A stretch of 7,424 nt of DNA from an uncultured Clostridia bacterium (GCA_944388645.1 CALXJO010000048.1:1-7424); one strand, 5' to 3'; numbered from the stretch's first letter, positions 1-5,422 are shown. Notes: generated by a model from the letters alone, not told the origin. Numbers and translations: made by a program.

Positions 1-115
1 TGGTGATTATAACTTAAAGGGAAATACCTGTTCCCATTCCGAACACAGAAGTCAAGCCTTTAAGTGCCGACAATACTTGCGAGTTACCTTGCTTGGAAGA
101 TAGGTTGTTGCCAGA
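1..115 (+). rRNA. rrf: 5S ribosomal RNA, 5' end cut by window start
   Basis: The sequence carries the usual 5S blocks: the CCTGTTCCCATTCCGAACAC region at 28-47, followed by GAAGTCAAGCC, then GTGCCGA, and a closing TTGCCAGA. The first bases (TGGTGA) pair with the last ones (TTGCCA) to form helix I. The extra GA at the 3' end has no partner, so about two or three bases are missing at the left edge. A run of eight T starts directly after the gene at 116. The 5S gene is usually last in an rRNA operon, so 16S and 23S probably lie to the left, outside the window. The 3' end is placed by helix pairing and may be off by a base or two. Confidence 0.95.
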
Positions 116-135
116 TTTTTTTTATGTCTAAAATC

Positions 136-176
136 GCCCAAAGGGAAAGTGTTCCTCTTGGGCTAAATTTGATTTT
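136..176 (+). terminator. terminator-like hairpin after 5S rRNA (copy 1 of a repeated stem-loop)
   Basis: The arms 136-147 and 152-163 form a 12-bp stem (GCCCAA paired with TTGGGC at the base) with one A-C mismatch, one G-U pair and a 4-base loop. A T-rich stretch, TAAATTTGATTTT, follows on the + strand, so it most likely ends the rRNA transcript. The T8 run at 116-123 directly after the 5S gene may add to termination. A close relative of this hairpin lies at 6386-6420 in the opposite orientation; the two share sequence in the loop-side arm and flank as well as the fold. Confidence 0.7.
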
Positions 177-183
177 ATGAATT

Positions 184-214
184 AAAAAAGACTTTTCTCG
201 AAAAGAGAAAAATC
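184..214 (-). terminator. intrinsic terminator of the HD hydrolase gene
   Basis: Read on the minus strand, the arms 214-205 and 199-190 pair over 10 positions with a single mismatch around a 5-base loop, and the stem is followed at once by six T (189-184). The stem begins on the base after the TAA stop codon of the HD gene. This is a standard factor-independent terminator, placed tail to tail with the one that follows the 5S gene. Confidence 0.8.
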
Positions 215-1828
215 TTATCTTTCACCTATATCTATATTAGAAAAATAATCTTTTATGTTATGTCCTACTTGTAAAGGGGACATATTTACTTTTTCTGGTG
301 GTATTACTGTTTTATCTAATGTAGAATTATTTTTTATTTGTTCTATTTCATCATCTGAAAAACCGCGCATTTTTAGTAAAGGCACATATGTAAAATCATA
401 ATGAATTTTCTTAGAGGAATCTTTCCATTCTCTTGTTCTATCTGGGTGTTCTGATAAGTCATGAATATTGCCTTCTTTTGATAAAATATATATTGGTTCT
501 TTCGGATTATATGCTTTAAAATTATAGTCAAAAGAAACCACTGCGGATTGATCTTTTAATTTTTCCAAAAGAGGAGAAGGTTTTAAACTAATTATATTGT
601 CACTCATAAAGTTAGGATTTGAAAGGTTTGCAATTAATTCTGAATTTCCTCTAATAATAGATTTTAATTCCGTCAAAAATTCTGCATCTTCTTTTGAATA
701 TTTTCCTTCTTTACATCCTATCATTGAATAAAGCAAATTAAGAAAAGTATCAATACGAGGAATAATTAATGTTGCAAGTTTTCTTATATTTTCGTCTTCA
801 TGGTGCTGAGCAATATCTAATAATTCTCTATAAACTGCTATATCATCCCATTTTATAAATTCTTCTATAGATATGTTATTAACATCTGTAGAGTTAAAAG
901 AATCTAGAAAACTTCTTAAATTATTTCCACATTTAGAGTTAGAAGCTAAGAATTGTTTAAAAAATATATTCATTACACATTCTGATGCTTGTTCATTTTC
1001 AGACATATATAAAGTATCATATCCATATTCTCTAAGATTAAGTAAATTTTCAATGTCACTTAGCGAATAGTGACTATATGCATCTACAAAAGGCTCTGTA
1101 TGAGAAACATAAGGTATTGATGTATAAGGAAGAGTCTTTATATTTACAGGAGATCCTACATACAGACTATCACGAGAGATATAATCTACTCTATCTACAT
1201 CATAAGAACTTTCATCATGAAGTCTAAAATTTAAGAAATCATGTTCATACAAATTCTTTAATATATCTGGCAATTTTGGACTTATTGAAATTAAAACATC
1301 TTGAATTTCTTTATCTTCTAACATAATTTTTTGACCAATAATTTCATGTGCTCCATGGTAACCACAAAGTTGCTCTTCCATTGCATGTGAAAATGGAAAA
1401 TGTCCAATATCATGTCCAGCAATTTTTATTAACTCAGCAATTAAATATAATTTTAAATTATTACTTTCAATATATTGTCTCCATTCTGCAGATTTAAAAT
1501 TATATATCATTTCTTCTAATTTTCTATTATAAACACCTTTAGAGTGTTCTAATCTATCATGATATGTATTAGGAAATTCATTTACAGATAACGATAATTG
1601 ACTAATTCGTCCTAATCTCCTCATAGCAGGAGTTTGAAAGAATCGATAAATTTGTTCTGGAAAATAAATTTTAGGGTCAAAATAATCATGAGCAAGACTT
1701 AAGTCTACCTCACTTTTTAAAATAACAGACTTATCTTTGACATCTACATCATCAAAAAGCCAAGTAAAAAATTCATTCATTATTTCTTCTTTTGTGGTCA
1801 TATCTTGTAAATCTTCAAAATCCGTCAT
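215..1828 (-). CDS. HD-domain phosphohydrolase, SAMHD1/dGTPase-like
   Basis: A 537-residue cytosolic protein with the metal-binding signature of the HD superfamily: H95 in RLEHS, H139-D140 in AGHDIGHFPFSH, and a distal aspartate in DVDRVDYISRD (210-220). The preceding TPAMRRLGRISQL at 67-79 and the DVDRVDYxxRD block are typical of the branch that holds SAMHD1 and bacterial dNTP triphosphohydrolases, so hydrolysis of dNTPs or a related nucleotide is the likely reaction; the substrate is not shown by the sequence. No membrane segment or second known domain is visible. An in-frame ATG lies 18 bases upstream at 1846, but it falls at the expected transcription start and has no ribosome binding site, whereas the ATG at 1828 has AGGAG seven bases before it. 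The gene is monocistronic with its own promoter and terminator. The family assignment is solid; the function is inferred. Confidence 0.87.
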   Translation of the reverse strand: MTDFEDLQDMTTKEEIMNEFFTWLFDDVDVKDKSVILKSEVDLSLAHDYFDPKIYFPEQIYRFFQTPAMRRLGRISQLSLSVNEFPNTYHDRLEHSKGVYNRKLEEMIYNFKSAEWRQYIESNNLKLYLIAELIKIAGHDIGHFPFSHAMEEQLCGYHGAHEIIGQKIMLEDKEIQDVLISISPKLPDILKNLYEHDFLNFRLHDESSYDVDRVDYISRDSLYVGSPVNIKTLPYTSIPYVSHTEPFVDAYSHYSLSDIENLLNLREYGYDTLYMSENEQASECVMNIFFKQFLASNSKCGNNLRSFLDSFNSTDVNNISIEEFIKWDDIAVYRELLDIAQHHEDENIRKLATLIIPRIDTFLNLLYSMIGCKEGKYSKEDAEFLTELKSIIRGNSELIANLSNPNFMSDNIISLKPSPLLEKLKDQSAVVSFDYNFKAYNPKEPIYILSKEGNIHDLSEHPDRTREWKDSSKKIHYDFTYVPLLKMRGFSDDEIEQIKNNSTLDKTVIPPEKVNMSPLQVGHNIKDYFSNIDIGER

Positions 1829-1835
1829 TTTTTTA

Positions 1836-1840
1836 CTCCT
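1836..1840 (-). promoter_or_regulatory. ribosome binding site that decides the HD hydrolase start
   Basis: AGGAG on the minus strand lies seven bases before the ATG at 1828. It sits inside the longer reading frame that starts at 1846, so it supports the shorter protein. Confidence 0.8.
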
Positions 1841-1851
1841 ATTCATGGATT

Positions 1852-1879
1852 ATTATATATTAATCATACTGAAAGTCAA
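1852..1879 (-). promoter_or_regulatory. promoter of the HD hydrolase gene
   Basis: On the minus strand a TTGACT -35 box (1879-1874) and a perfect TATAAT -10 box (1857-1852) are separated by 16 bases. Transcription would start near 1845, giving a short leader of roughly 17 bases that contains the AGGAG site. This is a vegetative sigma-A type promoter. Confidence 0.8.
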
Positions 1880-1957
1880 TAAAAAATATTGAAAAAATAA
1901 AAATTTTATCTACAAGTTGGCTTTTATAAAAAATAACTATATTTTAAATCCAAAGTG

Positions 1958-1966
1958 TGTTATAAT
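1958..1966 (+). promoter_or_regulatory. extended -10 promoter of the flavin reductase-like gene
   Basis: TGT directly followed by TATAAT makes an extended -10 element. The hexamer 17 bases upstream (TATATT at 1938-1943) is a poor -35 box, as is common for promoters of this kind. The expected start near 1973 would give a leader of about 33 bases. It is divergent from the HD hydrolase promoter, with the two -10 boxes about 100 bases apart. Confidence 0.65.
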
Positions 1967-1993
1967 GACTCGTAGTATATTATTGTGCGAGAG

Positions 1994-1998
1994 AGGAG
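1994..1998 (+). promoter_or_regulatory. ribosome binding site that decides the flavin reductase start
   Basis: AGGAG lies seven bases before the ATG at 2006. A longer frame opens with GTG at 1985, but that would place the binding site inside the coding region, so the ATG is preferred. Confidence 0.8.
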
Positions 1999-2005
1999 CG
2001 TTTTT

Positions 2006-2590
2006 ATGTCTAAAGTACAATGGAAAGCAGGAACTTTTATATATCCAATTCCTGCAGTAATGGTAAGCTGTGGAACTATGGAAAAATCTAATATAATAAC
2101 AGTTGCATGGACAGGAATTTTAAATACAAATCCAGCTATGTGCTATATATCTGTAAGACCAGAGAGATATTCACATGATATAATAAAAGAAAACGGTGAA
2201 TTTGCTATAAATTTAACAACACAAAAGCTAGCTTATGCTACAGACTGGTGTGGAGTAAAAAGTGGAAAAGATGTGGATAAGTTTGAACAAATGCATCTTA
2301 CAAAGGAAAAAGCAAATTTAATAAAAGCACCTTTAATAAAAGAAAGCCCTGTATCAATTGAGTGCAAAGTAAAACAGATAGTACCACTTGGAAGCCATGA
2401 TATGTTTGTTGCAGATATCTTAGCCATAGATGCAGATGAAAAATATATTGATGAAAAAGGAGCATTTGATATAAGTAAGTGTGATTTAATTGCATATGCT
2501 AATGGAGGATATTATCCTCTATCAAAGAAAGTAGGAAAGTTTGGATTTTCTGTACAGAAAAAAAGAAAAAACCATTCTAAGCGAAAATAA
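2006..2590 (+). CDS. flavin reductase-like FMN-binding protein
   Basis: A 194-residue soluble protein that fits the flavin reductase-like / flavoredoxin family of small FMN-binding split-barrel proteins. Recognisable parts are the N-terminal PIPAVMVSCG, the ITVAWTGILNTNPAMCYISV strand-turn segment that packs around flavin, the RYSHDIIKENGEFAINL block, and a GSHDMFVADI strand near 130. Proteins of this type bind FMN and reduce it, or pass electrons to a partner; the actual partner cannot be read from the sequence. The last 20 or so residues are lysine- and arginine-rich (KKRKNHSKRK) and lie beyond the usual fold. It has its own promoter and sits alone between the HD hydrolase, which is divergent, and the ribosomal cluster. 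No clear terminator separates it from the rpmG promoter 40 bases downstream, so some readthrough into that operon is possible. Family call firm, physiological role unknown. Confidence 0.88.
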   Translation: MSKVQWKAGTFIYPIPAVMVSCGTMEKSNIITVAWTGILNTNPAMCYISVRPERYSHDIIKENGEFAINLTTQKLAYATDWCGVKSGKDVDKFEQMHLTKEKANLIKAPLIKESPVSIECKVKQIVPLGSHDMFVADILAIDADEKYIDEKGAFDISKCDLIAYANGGYYPLSKKVGKFGFSVQKKRKNHSKRK

Positions 2591-2629
2591 AATTTTTACA
2601 AAAAAAGTTAAGAAAATTACTACAAATAA

Positions 2630-2658
2630 TTGACATATGGGCAAATACATGATACAAT
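2630..2658 (+). promoter_or_regulatory. main promoter of the rpmG-secE-nusG cluster
   Basis: A perfect TTGACA -35 box (2630-2635) and a TACAAT -10 box (2653-2658) are separated by the ideal 17 bases. The expected start is near 2665, within the left arm of the hairpin at 2660-2689. It is the best promoter in the window, as expected for a translation-machinery operon. Confidence 0.88.
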
Positions 2659-2659
2659 A

Positions 2660-2689
2660 TTTAAGCGTATGTAGGGACATACGCTTAAA
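2660..2689. repeat. perfect 13-bp inverted repeat at the start of the rpmG transcript
   Basis: The arms 2660-2672 and 2677-2689 are exact reverse complements around a 4-base loop, AGGG, with the core GCGTATGT paired with ACATACGC. It begins two bases after the -10 box, so the transcript would start within the left arm and carry most of the hairpin at its very 5' end. No T-run follows, so it is not a terminator for the upstream gene. It could be an operator for a DNA-binding repressor, or an RNA hairpin that protects the 5' end. The sequence does not decide between them. Confidence 0.75.
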
Positions 2690-2731
2690 TGAATTATAAA
2701 AAGCTAAATAAGATGGCTGGAGGTGTATAAA

Positions 2732-2896
2732 ATGGCTGCAAAGGGAGCAAGAGAACCAATAACATTGGAATGTACAGAATGTAAAAGAAGAACTTACATG
2801 ACAGAAAAAAATAAGAAAAACAATACAGAAAGATTAGAAATAACAAAGTATTGTAAATTCTGTCACAAACGTACTACACATAAGGAAACAAAATAA
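2732..2896 (+). CDS. rpmG: 50S ribosomal protein L33
   Basis: A 54-residue basic protein of typical L33 length, starting [20 protein letters not shown]. It has two CxxC pairs, C14/C17 and C41/C44, the zinc-ribbon form of L33, which in Firmicutes often exists beside a zinc-free paralogue used in zinc shortage. L33 sits in the large subunit near the E site. The start is fixed by GGAGGT at 2719-2724, seven bases before the ATG. It is the first gene of the cluster and is 20 bases ahead of secE; rpmG-secE-nusG is a common order in Firmicutes. Confidence 0.96.
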   Translation: MAAKGAREPITLECTECKRRTYMTEKNKKNNTERLEITKYCKFCHKRTTHKETK

Positions 2897-2916
2897 TCCT
2901 TAAGGGGGAAAAATTA

Positions 2917-3333
2917 ATGCCTAAACAAACAAATAATAAAGATAAAAAGGTAAAAGAGAGTAAGAAAAGAGAAAAGAAAGAAAAGAGACATTTTTTTAAA
3001 GATGTTAAAGCTGAATTAAAAAAGGTAATTTGGCCAACTCCAAAACAATTATTAAATAATACTGTTGCAGTTATTGTAATAGTACTTATTGTTGGAGCAA
3101 TAGTATTTTTATTAGACCTTTGCTTTGAGCAACTTAATTCACGTGGAATTGAGCAGTTAAAATCTATAGTACAATCAGACGAAACAAATATGATTGTAGA
3201 AAATGTAGAATCTAATACAACTGCTAATGAAACAAATGTAGAAGCTAATAGTGAAGTTGAAGCTACAGAAAATGCTGTAGAAGAAAATACAGAAACTACT
3301 GATAATGCGGAAAATACAGAGAGCGCTGAATAA
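2917..3333 (+). CDS. secE: preprotein translocase subunit SecE with a long acidic C-terminal extension
   Basis: SecE is the small clamp subunit that holds SecY in the membrane translocon. Residues 1-25 are very rich in lysine; 26-47 carry the conserved amphipathic block (FFKDVKAELKKVIWPTPKQ); about 49-68 form the single membrane span. Firmicute SecE usually stops soon after this, at about 60 to 80 residues. Here the protein runs to 138: the last 53 residues (86-138) have 14 Glu, 2 Asp, many Asn and Thr, and no Lys or Arg. With the N-terminus in the cytoplasm, this tail would lie outside the membrane. The binding site AGGGGG lies eight bases before the ATG, and the frame is intact through to TAA 25 bases before nusG, so the tail looks like real coding sequence. 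Identity is secure; the role of the tail is unknown. Confidence 0.95.
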   Translation: MPKQTNNKDKKVKESKKREKKEKRHFFKDVKAELKKVIWPTPKQLLNNTVAVIVIVLIVGAIVFLLDLCFEQLNSRGIEQLKSIVQSDETNMIVENVESNTTANETNVEANSEVEATENAVEENTETTDNAENTESAE

Positions 3334-3358
3334 TTAAATAAAGGAGGCTTCTAAAGTT

Positions 3359-3895
3359 ATGTCTCAAAAAGATATGAATCAAGGACCTAGATGGTATGTT
3401 ATACATACATATTCTGGCTATGAGAATAAAGTAAAAGCAGACTTAGAGAAAAAAATAAAAAATCAAGAAATGGAAGAATACTTTTTTGATATAGTTGTTC
3501 CAATGGAAGAACAAATAGAAATAAAAGATGGAAAAAGAAAAACTAATCTAAAAAAAGTATTTCCAGGTTATGTATTAATTAAGATGATTGTTACAGAACA
3601 AACTTGGTACATTGTAAGAAACACAAGAGGTGTTACAGGCTTTGTCGGTTCTGGAACAGATCCAATTCCACTTACTGAAGAAGAAATCAGGAAAATGGGA
3701 TTTGAAATATCTGAAATTAATATTGATTATGATGTTAATGATTCAATACAAATAATAGATGGACCATTTAAAGATTACATAGGAGTAGTACAAGAAATTA
3801 ACAAAGAAAAACATAAAGTTAAAGTATTAATTTCAATGTTTGGTAGAGAAACTCCAGTAGACTTAGAATTATCACAAGTCCAGAAAGTTAAATAA
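3359..3895 (+). CDS. nusG: transcription elongation and pausing factor NusG
   Basis: A 178-residue protein with the standard two-domain layout. The N-terminal NGN domain (about 10-110) begins RWYVIHTYSGYE and contains FPGY (68-71) and the WYIVRNTRGVTGFVG segment, which binds RNA polymerase at the clamp. The C-terminal KOW domain (about 124-178) has GPFKDYIGVVQEI and ends in the barrel that contacts partners such as S10 or Rho. Length and order are normal for the family. AAGGAGG ends 11 bases before the ATG, slightly far but acceptable. secE-nusG adjacency is nearly universal in bacteria. Confidence 0.97.
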   Translation: MSQKDMNQGPRWYVIHTYSGYENKVKADLEKKIKNQEMEEYFFDIVVPMEEQIEIKDGKRKTNLKKVFPGYVLIKMIVTEQTWYIVRNTRGVTGFVGSGTDPIPLTEEEIRKMGFEISEINIDYDVNDSIQIIDGPFKDYIGVVQEINKEKHKVKVLISMFGRETPVDLELSQVQKVK

Positions 3896-3910
3896 ATTAA
3901 GTTTAAAACA

Positions 3911-3933
3911 GAATTTAAATTTTATTTAAATTC
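3911..3933 (+). other. AT-rich hairpin between nusG and rplK
   Basis: The arms 3911-3919 and 3925-3933 pair perfectly over 9 bp with a 5-base loop, and the + strand then continues ATTTTAATAAATTATTTTG. The stem has one G-C pair, so it is weak, and the tail is T-rich rather than a clean run. It may allow partial termination or RNA processing between the nusG and rplKA segments. The rest of this 94-base gap shows only the rplK ribosome binding site; I could not recognise an L1 target structure. Confidence 0.35.
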
Positions 3934-3989
3934 ATTTTAATAAATTATTTTGTTAATATACAATACTAAAAGGAGGTGCACAAAGTAAA

Positions 3990-4418
3990 ATGGCAGAGAA
4001 AGAGATTTCAACTATAATAAAGCTACAAATACCTGCAGGTAAAGCTACACCAGCTCCACCAGTAGGACCAGCTTTAGGTGGTAGTGGTGTTAATATTATG
4101 CAATTTGTTAAAGAATTCAATGATAGAACAGCAAAACAAGCTGGATTAATAATACCAGTTGTTATTACAGTTTACAAAGATAAATCTTTTGAATTTATAA
4201 CAAAAGAGCCACCAATGGCAGTATTAATTAAAAAAGCTGCAAAAATTGAAAAGGCTTCAGGAAAGCCAAATAGAGAAAAAGTTGCAACAATAACAATGGC
4301 TCAAGTAGAAGAAATAGCTAAACAAAAAATGCCAGACTTAAATGCAGCATCATTAGAGGCAGCTATGAGTATGGTAAAAGGAACAGCTCGTTCTATGGGT
4401 GTAGTTGTTGCAGAATAA
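3990..4418 (+). CDS. rplK: 50S ribosomal protein L11
   Basis: A 142-residue protein, one longer than the common 141. The N-terminal domain (1-70) has the proline-rich [13 protein letters not shown] loop (18-30), part of the surface where thiopeptide antibiotics bind, followed by [15 protein letters not shown]. The C-terminal domain (about 75-142) binds the GTPase-associated region of 23S rRNA, with KPPMAVL-like ([14 protein letters not shown]) and the terminal helix ending [12 protein letters not shown]11 forms the base of the stalk that carries the products of rplJ and rplL downstream. A strong AGGAGGTG is 11 bases before the ATG. It pairs with rplA 59 bases downstream, as in the classic L11-L1 operon. 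Confidence 0.97.
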   Translation: MAEKEISTIIKLQIPAGKATPAPPVGPALGGSGVNIMQFVKEFNDRTAKQAGLIIPVVITVYKDKSFEFITKEPPMAVLIKKAAKIEKASGKPNREKVATITMAQVEEIAKQKMPDLNAASLEAAMSMVKGTARSMGVVVAE

Positions 4419-4420
4419 TT

Positions 4421-4460
4421 AAAAAATATTGGGAGAATATGAAAAATATTCGAGAATACC
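4421..4460 (+). repeat. imperfect tandem repeat in the rplK-rplA gap
   Basis: AAAAATATT-GGG-AGAATA (4422-4439) is followed by AAAAATATT-CG-AGAATA (4442-4458). The two copies differ by one substitution and one missing base, and GAATAT / ATATTC within them can also form a short 6-bp hairpin (4435-4451). It ends just before the rplA ribosome binding site. The AT-rich setting makes chance duplication possible. Confidence 0.4.
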
Positions 4461-4477
4461 AAAAGGAGGATTAAAGA

Positions 4478-5161
4478 ATGGCACAAGGAAAAAGATATAA
4501 AGAAAGTGCAAAATTAGTAGATAGAACAAAACTTTATACAGCAAAAGAAGCTCTAGAACTAATTGAAAAAATGCCTAAAGCCAAATTTGATGAAACAGTA
4601 GAATTACATGTAAAATTAGGTGTAGATTCAAAACATGCTGATCAACAAGTAAGAGGTACAACAGTACTTCCAAATGGTACAGGTAAAACTCAAAGAGTTT
4701 TAGTATTTGCAAAAGGACCAAAAGCTGAAGAAGCAAAAAATGCAGGAGCAGATTTTGTTGGAGCAGAAGAATTAATACCAAAAATTGAAAAAGAAAATTG
4801 GTTTGATTATGATGTTATAGTAGCAACTCCAGATATGATGGGTGTTGTAGGAAGATTAGGAAAGGTATTAGGACCAAAAGGATTAATGCCAAACCCTAAA
4901 TCAGGAACTGTAACAATGGATGTTACAAAAGCTATAAGCGAAATTAAATCAGGAAAAGTTGAATATAGATTAGATAAAAATAATATAATTCACTTAGGTT
5001 TTGGTAAAGTATCTTTTGGAGCAGAAAAATTAGCAGAGAACTATGAAACAATTATAAATGCTATAATAAAAGCTAAACCAGCTGCTGCAAAAGGACAATA
5101 TATAAAGAGTGTAGCAATATCTACAACAATGGGTCCAAGTGTGTATATTGACCAAAAATAA
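4478..5161 (+). CDS. rplA: 50S ribosomal protein L1
   Basis: A 227-residue protein of normal family length. L1 forms the mobile L1 stalk that moves deacylated tRNA out through the E site, and in many bacteria it also represses its own operon. Visible marks are the MAQGKRYKE start, the [15 protein letters not shown] strand of domain I, the PNGTGK turn at 65-70, domain II around 70-160, and the highly conserved [16 protein letters not shown] (131-146). The conserved tail [18 protein letters not shown] is complete. A strong AAGGAGGA lies seven bases before the ATG. It is the last gene before the rplJ leader, so rplKA and rplJL can be expressed at different levels. Confidence 0.97.
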   Translation: MAQGKRYKESAKLVDRTKLYTAKEALELIEKMPKAKFDETVELHVKLGVDSKHADQQVRGTTVLPNGTGKTQRVLVFAKGPKAEEAKNAGADFVGAEELIPKIEKENWFDYDVIVATPDMMGVVGRLGKVLGPKGLMPNPKSGTVTMDVTKAISEIKSGKVEYRLDKNNIIHLGFGKVSFGAEKLAENYETIINAIIKAKPAAAKGQYIKSVAISTTMGPSVYIDQK

Positions 5162-5170
5162 TTTATGAAA

Positions 5171-5260
5171 TATAGCCAAAGACAGTAGGCACAAGAATAA
5201 GTCCTACCGAGGCATAGATGCGGAAAAGTAAATCCAATTCTTATGGCCTCGTAGGCTATA
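5171..5260 (+). promoter_or_regulatory. ribosomal protein L10 leader (autoregulatory mRNA element)
   Basis: The RNA folds as expected for the L10 leader found before rplJ in Firmicutes. A closing helix pairs TATAGCC (5171-5177) with GGCTATA (5254-5260). Inside it, GTAGG (5185-5189) pairs with CCTAC (5203-5207), and CGAGGC (5208-5213) pairs perfectly with GCCTCG (5246-5251). The unpaired AAAGACA after the closing helix and the ACCGAGG junction match the conserved core known to bind the L10(L12)4 complex. Position directly upstream of rplJ fits the role: excess L10 complex binds here and lowers rplJL expression. The assignment rests on motif, pairing and context; a covariance-model search would settle it. 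Confidence 0.85.
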
Positions 5261-5273
5261 CGGATTGGATTTA
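5229..5273 (+). promoter_or_regulatory. alternative hairpin that excludes the L10 leader fold
   Basis: TAAATCCAAT (5229-5238) pairs perfectly with ATTGGATTTA (5264-5273), and inside it 5242-5249 pairs with 5253-5260 around a 3-base loop, with one G-U pair. The inner helix uses the same bases (5246-5251 and 5254-5260) that close the L10-binding fold, so the two structures cannot form together. A T-rich but mixed stretch, TTATATTTATATAG, follows. This looks like the competing state of a regulatory switch. Confidence 0.65.
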
Positions 5274-5285
5274 TTTATATTTATA

Positions 5286-5325
5286 TAGTAGGAAATTTCT
5301 CCTAGTAGGAGGAATTTCCGTACTA
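5286..5325 (+). promoter_or_regulatory. second long hairpin in the rplJ leader
   Basis: The arms 5286-5303 and 5307-5325 form 18 pairs with one G-U and one bulged G (5320), closed by a 3-base loop. No T-run follows, so it is not itself a terminator. Bases 5310-5318 in its right arm can instead pair with 5372-5380 in the right arm of the downstream terminator (9 pairs, one G-U), so it could act as an antiterminator or its blocker. That role is inferred from pairing only. Confidence 0.6.
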
Positions 5326-5335
5326 GATAATTATG

Positions 5336-5394
5336 GCGAATGTTAGAATTTCTAACATTTTCCAATGTGTAGAAATTCTTACTTTCGCTTTTTT
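5336..5394 (+). terminator. intrinsic terminator (attenuator) before rplJ
   Basis: GCGAA (5336-5340) pairs with TTCGC (5384-5388), and the stem continues through AGAATTTCTA / TAGAAATTCT and ACATT / AATGT to a 4-base TTCC loop, with two mismatches and one bulge. Six T follow at 5389-5394. It lies between the L10 leader and the rplJ ribosome binding site (5407), so it must be avoided for rplJL to be made from upstream transcription. This fits the termination-based control by L10(L12)4 described for Bacillus subtilis rplJL. Confidence 0.88.
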
Positions 5395-5406
5395 ATATGC
5401 AAATTT

Positions 5407-5414
5407 AGGAGGTG
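5407..5414 (+). promoter_or_regulatory. ribosome binding site that decides the rplJ start
   Basis: AGGAGGTG lies eight bases before the ATG at 5423. An in-frame ATG at 5333 opens a frame 30 codons longer, but it has no binding site and would run through the attenuator hairpin, so it is not used here. Confidence 0.92.
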
Positions 5415-5422
5415 AATTTAAA

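Noticed and set aside
2546..2561. Perfect 16-base palindrome TTTTCTGTACAGAAAA near the end of the flavin reductase-like gene
   Set aside because: It lies inside coding sequence, is built of codons that fit the frame, and has no T-run or nearby promoter; chance is likely in AT-rich DNA.
2660..2689. Palindrome as terminator of the flavin reductase-like gene
   Set aside because: It has no T-run on either strand and lies after the start region of the next promoter.
2713..2730. Five-codon open frame (MAGGV) just before rpmG
   Set aside because: It overlaps the rpmG ribosome binding site and has no site of its own; short frames of this size are expected by chance.
3959..3964. TACAAT as a -10 box for a separate rplK promoter
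   Set aside because: Transcription would begin at the rplK ribosome binding site, and the hexamer 17 bases upstream is a poor -35 box.
4575..4781. Leucine-rich minus-strand open frame opposite rplA
   Set aside because: Low-complexity reverse complement of the A-rich rplA codons; the conserved L1 gene fully explains the sequence.
5333..5422. N-terminal 30-residue extension of L10 from the ATG at 5333
   Set aside because: No ribosome binding site, the extension runs through the attenuator hairpin, and L10 normally begins at MANEK-type sequence, which has AGGAGGTG eight bases upstream at 5407-5414.
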